Part shown: positions 6,364 to 12,975 of the stretch, in pieces
Layout of the letters: each line of letters begins with the position of its first letter
Position numbering within the stretch: position 1 is the first letter of the stretch
Assembly (NCBI GenBank): GCA_038522375.1
Contig: JBCBKE010000075.1
Coordinates: 1 to 13,977, forward strand
Reading direction: 5' to 3'
DNA length: 13,977 nt
From: UBA5336 sp038522375
GTDB taxonomy: Bacteria; Pseudomonadota; Alphaproteobacteria; Caulobacterales; Hyphomonadaceae
Translations under genes and position numbers: made by a program
The notes under the pieces: generated by a model
Databases searched by the model: none
The model's input: only the letters and a program-made list of their open reading frames with translations
What the model was told of the DNA's origin: nothing

Positions 6364-7779
6364 ATGAGCGACGAACAGAATGTCCGCGAGACCGCCACGC
6401 CCCTTCAGCGCGCAAACGCCGCGCTCGTTGTCGGCCTGAACGAAGCAGAGTCCCTCACGCTCGATGGATACGAAACCGAGGTACGCGCAGGCGTGGCTTC
6501 GGGCGACTCGCTGGTCAGGACATTAGCCACCGGCACGGTCTCCGGGGAATTTACAGGGGCGACTGGCCGCTACGCCCTCGATATCGGCTATTTCGAAGAG
6601 AGCGACGGAAATTCGCCATTCACTGTGCTGGTCAATGGTGTCGAGGTTTTTGCCTTCACGGCAAGCACGGGAAGCGAGCAACTGGGGCTGCCTGCGGCCG
6701 TTGAAAGCACTGAAATCGATCTCGTGACGGGAGACATCGTCACCATACGCGGCGAAGCCGATGGGCTCTCAACCGACGACACATCGCTCGCGCTGGCTCG
6801 CCTGGACACGCTGACGCTTACGGCAGTCAGCGGTCCCGGCGGCACGGTGATCGAGGGCACGCCTGGCCCCGATACCCTCACCGGCACGAGCGGTCCCGAC
6901 ACAATCAATGGCCGCGGTGACGACGACACGATCGATGGCGGCGACGGTGACGACCTGATCGACGCAGGCGCCGGAAACGATACGGTCAACGGCGGCGATG
7001 GCGATGACGACATTTCGGGCGACAGCGGCGACGACATGCTGTTCGGCGATGGCGGAGATGACACGCTGTCTGGCGATGACGGCAACGATTCCATCGAAGG
7101 GGGTGACGGTAACGACACCATCACCGGCGGGGATGGCGACGACACGATCTGTGGAAATGCCGGCGATGACGTCATGATTGGCGGATTGGGGGTCGATCTG
7201 CTGAAGGGCGGGATCGGCAATGATGAACTGTTCGGCGACAACAATCGCGACACTCTGCTGGCAGGCGCGGGCGATGACTTTGTCCGCGGCGGCGCGGGCG
7301 GCGATACGATCAATGGCCACGGCGGAAATGACATAATTGGCGGCGGGCTTGGCAATGACATGATCCGTGGCGGTTCGGGGGACGACCGCCTGTTTGGCGG
7401 AAACAACCGTGATACCCTGATGGGCGATGCCGGCAATGATCGCCTCGACGGCGGTCGGGGTGGCGATATCCTGACCGGGGGAGGCGGCATCGATACCTTT
7501 GTGTTCGACGCTGAAGATGGCGGCCGGGATACGGTGACCGACTTCGAAGCGGGCGAGACCGTGTTTCTCACCGGGTTCGGTTTCACCAGTATCGAGGATG
7601 CAGCCACCAACTTTTCCCAGAATGGAAATGCCGTCGTGTTTCAGGTCGGGGACGTCCGGGTTCTGTTTGAGGAAGCTGAGCTGGAAGAAGTCGTTGCAGC
7701 GATTGAGTTGCCAATCACCCAGGAGGTGGCGGTCGAAACGCTCGCAGTGGACGCGTTTGACGATGGCTTCCTGATTTAG
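6364..7779 (+). CDS. Secreted RTX calcium-binding repeat protein, likely type I secretion substrate
   Basis: The product has 471 residues. The N-terminal region (about 55-155) looks like a beta-sandwich of carbohydrate-binding type, with the segment DIGYFEESDGNSPFTVLVNG and a closing LDTLTLTAV. Residues 165-380 are an unbroken run of about 24 RTX nonapeptides (consensus GGxGxDxUx), which fold into a calcium-loaded beta-roll outside the cell. A C-terminal part in the style of RTX proteases follows (DTFVFDAEDGGRDTVTDFEAG). The protein ends in acidic residues then DGFLI, as expected of an uncleaved type I secretion signal. No N-terminal signal peptide or protease motif is seen, and no ABC transporter or membrane fusion gene lies in the window. 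GAGG 8 nt before the ATG supports the start. There is one cysteine (263), unusual in this family. Its role is unknown; adhesion or surface layer is a guess. Confidence 0.85.
   Translation: MSDEQNVRETATPLQRANAALVVGLNEAESLTLDGYETEVRAGVASGDSLVRTLATGTVSGEFTGATGRYALDIGYFEESDGNSPFTVLVNGVEVFAFTASTGSEQLGLPAAVESTEIDLVTGDIVTIRGEADGLSTDDTSLALARLDTLTLTAVSGPGGTVIEGTPGPDTLTGTSGPDTINGRGDDDTIDGGDGDDLIDAGAGNDTVNGGDGDDDISGDSGDDMLFGDGGDDTLSGDDGNDSIEGGDGNDTITGGDGDDTICGNAGDDVMIGGLGVDLLKGGIGNDELFGDNNRDTLLAGAGDDFVRGGAGGDTINGHGGNDIIGGGLGNDMIRGGSGDDRLFGGNNRDTLMGDAGNDRLDGGRGGDILTGGGGIDTFVFDAEDGGRDTVTDFEAGETVFLTGFGFTSIEDAATNFSQNGNAVVFQVGDVRVLFEEAELEEVVAAIELPITQEVAVETLAVDAFDDGFLI
6856..7503 (+). repeat. Tandem array of 24 RTX nonapeptide units (27 bp each)
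   Basis: Within the RTX gene the reading GGxGxDxUx repeats in strict 9-residue register from residue 165 to 380. Units 15 and 21 share the off-consensus form G-D/G-NNRDTL. Units 13-18 (7180-7341) and 19-24 (7342-7503) align as two six-unit blocks, identical at about 30 of 54 residues by manual comparison. Codons differ between copies, so the array is not a recent DNA duplication. Confidence 0.85.
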
Positions 7780-7872
7780 TCACCGGGCTTTCGATCACCC
7801 CCGACGGGTTGACAGCGGCGGCGACGGCTGGCCACTCCGCATGGCTCGTATGAGAGCCCATGGGAGAGAACC

Positions 7873-9606
7873 ATGACCGACGCGCGCCGCCGCATCCTGA
7901 TCACGTCTGCCCTGCCATACATCAATGGCATCAAGCACCTGGGTAACCTGGCGGGCTCGATGCTACCGGCTGACGTCTATGCGCGGTTTCAGCGCCTTGG
8001 CGGTCATGACGTCCTCTATATATGCGCAACCGACGAACATGGCACACCGGCCGAATTGGCCGCGCAGGCTGCGGGCCTGGACGTGCGGGACTATTGCGAC
8101 CAGCAGCATGAAATCCAGCGCGCCGCGGGCGACGGCTTTGCCCTGTCCTATGACTGGTTTGGCCGCTCTTCGAGCCCGGAAAACGCGACACTGACCCAGC
8201 AGTTCGCCCATGCGCTGGAGGCCAATGGTCTTGTCGAGGAGCGCGTCTCGCAGCAGGTGTACAGTGTTGATGACGGTCGGTTCCTGCCAGATCGGTATGT
8301 GGAGGGCACCTGCCCCCATTGCGGCTATGAGGCGGCACGGGGCGACCAGTGTGACAATTGCGGGCGGCTGCTCGATCCCACGGACCTGAAAGACCCCTAT
8401 TCAGCGGTTTCAGGCAGCCGAAACATAGAGATAAGGGATACTGCGCACCTGTTTCTGCTCCAGTCCAGGATGCAGGAGGATATCAGGGCCTGGGTCGAGG
8501 CGGCCGATGACTGGCCGCAACTTGCCAAGTCCATTGCCCTGAAGTGGCTGGACGAAGGCCTCCGCGACCGGGCGATCACCCGCGACCTCAAATGGGGCGT
8601 ACCAGTGCTGGGCCCAGATGGCGCTGTTCGCCCCGGATTTGAGGACAAGGTCTTCTATGTCTGGTTTGACGCTCCGGTGGAGTACATTGCCGCGACGAAG
8701 GAGTGGGCAACGGCAACAAAGCGCGACGATGGCGACTGGGCCCGTTGGTGGCGAACAGATGCTGGCGCCGAGGCCGTGGAATACGTGCAGTTCATGGGCA
8801 AGGACAATGTGGCCTTCCACACGGTTTCGTTCCCGGTGACGATCCTTGGATCAGGTCAGCCCTGGAAACTGGTGGACAAGCTGAAGGCGTTCAATTGGGT
8901 GACCTGGTATGGCGGAAAATTCTCCACCAGCCAGAAACGCGGGGTCTTCATGGACCAGGCACTGGACCTTCTGCCTTCCGATTACTGGCGCTGGTACCTG
9001 ATCGCGAATGCGCCAGAGGGGTCGGACGCAGCGTTCACGTGGGAAGGTTTCCAGGCGGCGGTAAACTCCGATCTTGCCAATGTGCTTGGCAATTTCGTCA
9101 ACCGGATCACCAAGTACACGGCATCGAAATTTGACGGAGCTGTGCCGGAGGGCGGCGAGCCGGGTGAGGACGAGGCCTGGATCGCTGGGGAACTCGCCGC
9201 ACGTCTAACGGCGCTGAACCAGCACTATGAGGCCATGGAGTTTCGCAAGGCAGCCGCCGAGACCCGCGGGCTTTGGGCAGCGGGCAATGAATACCTCACG
9301 CGGGCCGAACCATGGGTGAAGTACAAGTCCGATGTGGATGCGGCTGCGATTGGTGTACGCACGGGGCTGAACCTCGCAGCCGTCTTCGGGATCATCGCGC
9401 AGCCGATCATACCCTCTGCCGCAGGCAAGATACTGGATGCATTGGGCGTTCCGGCTGGCAACCGCCTGTTCCCGAAGCCAGACGATACGGGCCTGCTTGA
9501 CGCCCTACCCCGTGGCCTGACGGTTTCACCGCCCGATGTGTTGTTCCAGAAGATCGAGGACGAACAGGTGGCGCAATGGGCGGCTCAGTTTGGTGGGAAC
9601 GCCTGA
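7873..9606 (+). CDS. metG: Methionyl-tRNA synthetase
   Basis: This 577-residue class I synthetase charges initiator and elongator tRNA-Met. The N-terminus ILITSALPYINGIKHLGN carries the HIGH-type motif at residues 22-25 (HLGN). A zinc-binding insert has four cysteines at 147, 150, 160 and 163 (CPHC and CDNC). The KMSKS-type loop is KFSTS at 349-353, followed by an alpha-helical anticodon-binding domain. The protein ends at FGGNA without the C-terminal tRNA-binding domain of E. coli MetRS (677 residues), a short form common in related alphaproteobacteria. GGAG 6 nt before the ATG supports the start. It lies 93 bp after the RTX gene. A TTGACA at 7809-7814 could be a -35 element, but no good -10 follows. 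No T-box was seen. Confidence 0.96.
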   Translation: MTDARRRILITSALPYINGIKHLGNLAGSMLPADVYARFQRLGGHDVLYICATDEHGTPAELAAQAAGLDVRDYCDQQHEIQRAAGDGFALSYDWFGRSSSPENATLTQQFAHALEANGLVEERVSQQVYSVDDGRFLPDRYVEGTCPHCGYEAARGDQCDNCGRLLDPTDLKDPYSAVSGSRNIEIRDTAHLFLLQSRMQEDIRAWVEAADDWPQLAKSIALKWLDEGLRDRAITRDLKWGVPVLGPDGAVRPGFEDKVFYVWFDAPVEYIAATKEWATATKRDDGDWARWWRTDAGAEAVEYVQFMGKDNVAFHTVSFPVTILGSGQPWKLVDKLKAFNWVTWYGGKFSTSQKRGVFMDQALDLLPSDYWRWYLIANAPEGSDAAFTWEGFQAAVNSDLANVLGNFVNRITKYTASKFDGAVPEGGEPGEDEAWIAGELAARLTALNQHYEAMEFRKAAAETRGLWAAGNEYLTRAEPWVKYKSDVDAAAIGVRTGLNLAAVFGIIAQPIIPSAAGKILDALGVPAGNRLFPKPDDTGLLDALPRGLTVSPPDVLFQKIEDEQVAQWAAQFGGNA

Positions 9607-9622
9607 AACGATTGCCTGATCG

Positions 9623-9662
9623 GGCACCACAGGACAGACGCTGCTCGTCTGCCCTTGGTGCC
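9623..9662. terminator. Long hairpin between convergent metG and msrB, probable bidirectional terminator
   Basis: GGCACCA (9623-9629) pairs with TGGTGCC (9656-9662). The stem continues inward through AGG/CCT and CAGACG/CGTCTG to a CTGCT loop, with one bulge and one mismatch, giving about 16 base pairs. It fills most of the 60-bp space between two converging genes, which fits a terminator acting on both transcripts. There is no real T-run on either side (AAAG follows on plus), so it is not a textbook intrinsic terminator and may instead stabilise 3' ends. Confidence 0.55.
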
Positions 9663-9666
9663 AAAG

Positions 9667-10209
9667 TCAAGCGTTCGCCGCTCTGAAGCGTAGCGCAACG
9701 CCATTGTTGCAGTAACGCAAGCCGGTCGGCCGGGGGCCATCCTCGAACACATGCCCCTGGTGACCGAGGCACCGGGCGCAATGGTATTCCGTGCGGGTAT
9801 AGAAGAGCTTGTTGTCAGGTTTCGTGCCGAGTACATCGGCTGAAATCGGCTCCCAGAAGCTAGGCCAACCGGTGCCGCTGTCATACTTCGCCACCGAGGA
9901 AAACAGCGGGAGGTCACAGCCAGCGCAATGATATACTCCGTCGCGCTGCTCATCGTTGAGCGGAGAGGTAAAGGCACGCTCGGTGCCCTCCAGCCGCAGC
10001 ACGCGGAAAGCGCGGTCGGACAAGCGCTCTTTCCACTCCGCCTCCGAGACGGCACGCCAGGTCTCGACGTCATCTAGGGCGGACGTCGATGCTGTACTTA
10101 CCAATGATGTGTCCGATGCGGCCCTGCCGCAGCCGGCAAGGCCCAGGAGGGCAACGCCGCCGAGAACAGTGCGCCGATCAGGTGTCAGGGGGCTTGGTCT
10201 ATGTTTCAT
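9667..10209 (-). CDS. msrB: Peptide-methionine (R)-S-oxide reductase MsrB, exported (Tat/lipoprotein signal)
   Basis: The 180-residue product has an MsrB domain from about residue 50. Zinc cysteines are C95/C98 (CAGC) and C144/C147 (CARC). The core motif GTGWPSFWEPI and the LGHQGHVFEDGP segment are present, and the catalytic cysteine is Cys167 in RYCNNGVALRF. MsrB reduces the R form of methionine sulfoxide in proteins. The Thr in GTGWPSF replaces the resolving Cys of some MsrBs. The N-terminus is notable: twin arginines (12-13) before a hydrophobic run ending in a lipobox LAGC with Cys27. This suggests Tat export and lipid anchoring, so the enzyme would repair envelope proteins. No obvious Shine-Dalgarno precedes the ATG. 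It lies 85 bp after the DUF2164 gene and may be the last gene of the mtnP-apt transcript. Confidence 0.94.
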   Translation of the reverse strand: MKHRPSPLTPDRRTVLGGVALLGLAGCGRAASDTSLVSTASTSALDDVETWRAVSEAEWKERLSDRAFRVLRLEGTERAFTSPLNDEQRDGVYHCAGCDLPLFSSVAKYDSGTGWPSFWEPISADVLGTKPDNKLFYTRTEYHCARCLGHQGHVFEDGPRPTGLRYCNNGVALRFRAANA

Positions 10210-10294
10210 GGCGTTGAACTAGCGAGGAACCCGCGCTTCGACCACACCCCGTTCCATCAAGCTATCGTGACCATGCTGTTATGGCGAAGACGGG

Positions 10295-10537
10295 CTATGC
10301 ATCCTCGCCATCCGGCCAGTGGACATCCCCATCAAGATCATCGAGCTTCGCCTGGAAATGCTCCCGAACATCCCGGACGGCCTGGTTGTAGATCTCAGGC
10401 CCAATGGCCGCGACCATCAGGTCAACGAGTTGGCCGGCGCGAAAGGGACTGATCGGCTCATCAAAGGTCGACTGGAAGAGCTCCATGACCCGGACTTCCA
10501 GGGCCTTGCGTCGCGCGGGATCAAGATCGTCGATCAT
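10295..10537 (-). CDS. Small DUF2164-family protein
   Basis: This 80-residue acidic protein has the DUF2164 pattern: an N-terminal helix (DPARRKALEVRVMELFQ), DEPISPFRAGQLVDLMVAAIGPEIYNQAVRDVREHF, and a C-terminal KLDDLDGD. The core IGPxIYNQxVxD is the family's hallmark. The function of DUF2164 is not known, and the protein is predicted soluble with no membrane segment. GGAG 5 nt before the ATG supports the start. The gene follows apt by 36 bp on the same strand, so the two are probably co-transcribed, but no functional link is established. The family call is made by pattern memory. Confidence 0.8.
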   Translation of the reverse strand: MIDDLDPARRKALEVRVMELFQSTFDEPISPFRAGQLVDLMVAAIGPEIYNQAVRDVREHFQAKLDDLDGDVHWPDGEDA

Positions 10538-10573
10538 ATCAGCTCCCGATCGGGTGGTTTCTGGTGGCCGGGC

Positions 10574-11101
10574 TCAGTGGCCCTCGAACGTCATCAGCGC
10601 CTGGGCGTCGATGCCATGGGCCCGAAGCCGGTCGGCACCGCCCAGTTCCGGCAAGTCGACGAGGAAAACCGCGCCTACGATCTCTGCCCCGCCCCGTCGA
10701 AGCAGCTTGACCCCAGCTTCCGCAGTTCCCCCGGTCGCGATGAGATCATCAATCAGCAGAACCCGTTCACCCGCCCTGACGCCATCGGTATGCATGTGCA
10801 GCGCGTCGGAGCCGTATTCCAGGTCATAGGTTTCCGATAGTGTTTCGAAGGGCAGCTTCCCCGGCTTGCGAAGGGGCAGAAATCCAGTCCCAAGCGCACA
10901 GGCCACGGCGCCTCCGAAAATGAAGCCCCGCGCGTCAATGCCGGCCACCTTGTCGATCGCCTTGTCGTGGTAAAGCGCTGACATCTGCTCGATCGCTTCC
11001 CTGAAGGCGGCGTCGTGCCCCATAAGGGTCGATACGTCGCGAAACATGATCCCGGGTTTGGGGTAATCGGGGATCGTGCGGATGTGGGCTTTCAGATCCA
11101 T
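10574..11101 (-). CDS. apt: Adenine phosphoribosyltransferase
   Basis: The 175-residue product matches the usual Apt length. It opens with the family start IRTIPDYPKPGIMFRDVSTL and has the VAGIDARGFIFG segment (52-63). The PRPP-binding loop VLLIDDLIATGGTA (114-127) contains the Asp-Asp pair and the ATGGT turn. The enzyme joins adenine to PRPP to give AMP and pyrophosphate in the cytoplasm. The upstream mtnP product releases adenine from methylthioadenosine, so the two genes form a short salvage route. GAGGAG lies 11 nt before the ATG, a slightly long spacing. It follows the unknown membrane protein gene by 65 bp and precedes the DUF2164 gene by 36 bp. Confidence 0.95.
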   Translation of the reverse strand: MDLKAHIRTIPDYPKPGIMFRDVSTLMGHDAAFREAIEQMSALYHDKAIDKVAGIDARGFIFGGAVACALGTGFLPLRKPGKLPFETLSETYDLEYGSDALHMHTDGVRAGERVLLIDDLIATGGTAEAGVKLLRRGGAEIVGAVFLVDLPELGGADRLRAHGIDAQALMTFEGH

Positions 11102-11166
11102 ATCGGGCGAAGCTCCTCAGCCGCTTTCTGGTACGAGCGTGAACGGACCAGACCTTGGGCCCCGGA

Positions 11167-11940
11167 TCAAGTCCCCTGTGTACCCGACGCAGGCGCTTGC
11201 GGCGGTGTTGCCCTTTCCGGGGCAACGCCCGTCTGTGAGGATTCTGATCGGGTCGCCTCCAACCTGCGGCCAAAGGGACCGCGGGGATCGGCTTTCCGGT
11301 CATAACGCAGGGAATAGTACTCATGGGCCGTGTGGCTCAACGGGGCCGGCGTCAACGTCATGCCGTACTGGCGCAATCGCTCGACCACCTGGTCTCGTAG
11401 GTGACGATTGGGGAAAGCATCGGAGCGGAACCCATGCCGTTTCATCCAGTCCCGCACATACCAGGACCGCGTCGAGGCCGCCTCGGACGGCCGTGCACCG
11501 CCATGTTCTTCCCAGAGATACAAGGTGACGATGGCGTCGATGGTCGCATCGATCGAGGCATCGATTTCGTCCTTCGCCGGGCCGCCCCTGGTAATCGCGG
11601 ACTTGAGATCGAGTTTGCGCGATTCGAGTGTGAGGTAGGTGGCGCCGAAAACCGAAAGGGCGTTCCGGTTCGCGAGGATGGGATGGGCGAAGATGGCGTC
11701 CATCTGCGGGTGGCGGATTGGCATCAGGTCACCCGCCGCCGCGTTTTCGCCTCGCGAGATCGGAGCCAGCTCCGCCATGAAACGCTGAATTGTGAGGCGA
11801 AGCTCGTGACCGACACCTTCAAGCGCACTGCGCGCGACGTCCTGGCGCTCGTTTCGGTCCAGGTACAAGATCCAGGCAACGGTTACCGCCGCCACCACCA
11901 GGAGGACGAGCGCCAGCGTCTGGAACTCTACACTGGACAT
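11167..11940 (-). CDS. Unrecognised single-pass membrane protein between mtnP and apt
   Basis: This 257-residue protein is not recognised. One N-terminal membrane segment is clear (about residues 7-26, LALVLLVVAAVTVAWILYL), followed by charged DRNERQ, so the rest is probably on one face of the membrane. Residues 30-140 look mainly helical. A basic, aromatic segment follows (WYVRDWMKRHGFRSDAFPN), then YGMTLTPAPLSHTAHEYYSLRYD. The last 35 residues are low-complexity Pro/Ala/Thr/Ser and probably disordered. No catalytic motif, signal cleavage site or lipobox was found. GGGAG 7 nt before the ATG supports the start. GC-rich third positions match its neighbours, so there is no sign of transfer. It lies 88 bp after mtnP and 65 bp before apt on the same strand, so it may share their transcript. 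A role in nucleoside salvage would be guesswork. Confidence 0.8.
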   Translation of the reverse strand: MSSVEFQTLALVLLVVAAVTVAWILYLDRNERQDVARSALEGVGHELRLTIQRFMAELAPISRGENAAAGDLMPIRHPQMDAIFAHPILANRNALSVFGATYLTLESRKLDLKSAITRGGPAKDEIDASIDATIDAIVTLYLWEEHGGARPSEAASTRSWYVRDWMKRHGFRSDAFPNRHLRDQVVERLRQYGMTLTPAPLSHTAHEYYSLRYDRKADPRGPFGRRLEATRSESSQTGVAPERATPPQAPASGTQGT

Positions 11941-12028
11941 GGGTTTCTCCCTTCATGCCACCCCGGTCCCTAGCAAAACGCTTGCCAGCCGTCGAATCTG
12001 CTCCTGTGCAGACCGGGCGACGGGGCCT

Positions 12029-12901
12029 TCAAAGCACCCGGCCCGCCACCACATCGAGCTTCGCGAGAAGGGCTGGATCGCGCATATCAGGCGCCGTAAT
12101 CAAGGCATGGTCGAGGCAGGTCTCAATGCCTTGCGGAGAAGGCGCCCGTGCATGGCCCGACAGGACCTGACAAAGGGACACAATCGTGGAACGCGCGTGA
12201 TCGGCGTTCTGGCCCATGATCTCCAGAACATTGGTGACCGAAACCGCGTCTTCTTCCTCATGCCAGCAGTCATAGTCGGTAACCATGGCGAGGGTCGCAT
12301 AGGGGAGCTCGGCCTCGCGCGCCAGCTTGGCTTCGGGCATGTTGGTCATACCGATGACATCACACCCCCATTGCCGGTAAAGCCTGCTCTCGGCCAATGA
12401 GGAGAATTGGGGGCCCTCCATGGCGAGGTAGGTTCCGCCACGGTGGACTTTCACACCCTGGCCAGCGGCGGCATCGGTCGCAAGCGTCGCCAGCCTTTCG
12501 CAAACCGGATGTGCCATTGAGACATGGGCCACCATGCCGGGTCCAAAGAAGCTCTTCTCCCGGGCAAACGTACGATCGATGAACTGGTCAACGGCAACGA
12601 AATCGCCGGGGGCGTACGCCTCCTTCAGCGATCCGCACGCCGAGAAGGAGAGAATGTCGGTGACGCCAGCGCGCTTCAACGCATCAATGTTGGCGCGGTA
12701 TGGCACGGATGTCGGGGTCAATCTGTGGCCCCGCCCATGTCGCGGCAGGAAGACCAAGTCTATGCCATTCAGCCGGCCCCGCATGAGCGTATCGGATGGC
12801 GCTCCCCATGGGGTCTCAATCGTTTCTTCCCTGGCATTCTCCAAGCCAGGAATATCGTAAAGGCCCGAGCCGCCGAGAATACCGAGTGTCCATTGGTCCA
12901 T
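12029..12901 (-). CDS. mtnP: S-methyl-5'-thioadenosine phosphorylase
   Basis: The 290-residue product belongs to the MTAP branch of the purine nucleoside phosphorylase family. It has the phosphate-binding GSGLY (11-15), PRHGRGH (53-59), FSACGSLKE (86-94), YLAMEGPQFSS (158-168) and GMTNMPEAKLARE. It also has TDYDCW (208-213), whose aspartates are the adenine-recognising residues of MTAP; true guanosine/inosine phosphorylases have Asn there. The enzyme converts methylthioadenosine, a by-product of polyamine and other SAM-dependent pathways, to adenine and 5-methylthioribose-1-phosphate. AAGGA 7 nt before the ATG supports the start. It lies 74 bp after petC, with a strong terminator between them, and Apt downstream would use the adenine. 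No other methionine-salvage gene (mtnA-D) is in the window. Confidence 0.95.
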   Translation of the reverse strand: MDQWTLGILGGSGLYDIPGLENAREETIETPWGAPSDTLMRGRLNGIDLVFLPRHGRGHRLTPTSVPYRANIDALKRAGVTDILSFSACGSLKEAYAPGDFVAVDQFIDRTFAREKSFFGPGMVAHVSMAHPVCERLATLATDAAAGQGVKVHRGGTYLAMEGPQFSSLAESRLYRQWGCDVIGMTNMPEAKLAREAELPYATLAMVTDYDCWHEEEDAVSVTNVLEIMGQNADHARSTIVSLCQVLSGHARAPSPQGIETCLDHALITAPDMRDPALLAKLDVVAGRVL

Positions 12902-12913
12902 GGAGCGTCCTTT

Positions 12914-12950
12914 TACAACAAACCCCGCCGCGAACCATGTTCGGGCGGGG
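12914..12950 (-). terminator. Intrinsic terminator after petC
   Basis: On the minus strand CCCCGCCCGAAC (12950-12939) pairs with GTTCGCGGCGGGG (12935-12923) around a 3-nt ATG loop, with a single bulged base. TTTGTTGT follows. The 12-bp GC-rich stem and the T-rich tail make this a strong terminator of the cytochrome bc1 transcript. mtnP starts only about 10 nt beyond the T tract, so mtnP would need read-through or a promoter overlapping this element. Confidence 0.85.
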
Positions 12951-12975
12951 TGAAGTGTTCATATCCTGGCGACCG

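Noticed and set aside
6856..7503. Regularly spaced 27-bp repeats considered as a CRISPR array or minisatellite
   Set aside because: The period is 9 codons with the RTX protein consensus and synonymous variation between units. There are no identical repeats or unique spacers.
6588..7610. 340-codon minus-strand frame opposite the RTX gene, very rich in Ser and Pro
   Set aside because: Its repetitive Ser/Pro content is the reverse complement of Gly/Asp repeat codons. It is a shadow of the RTX array.
7809..7850. TTGACA before metG considered as a sigma-70 promoter
   Set aside because: The -35 match is good, but no acceptable -10 hexamer lies 16-18 bp downstream, so no promoter is called.
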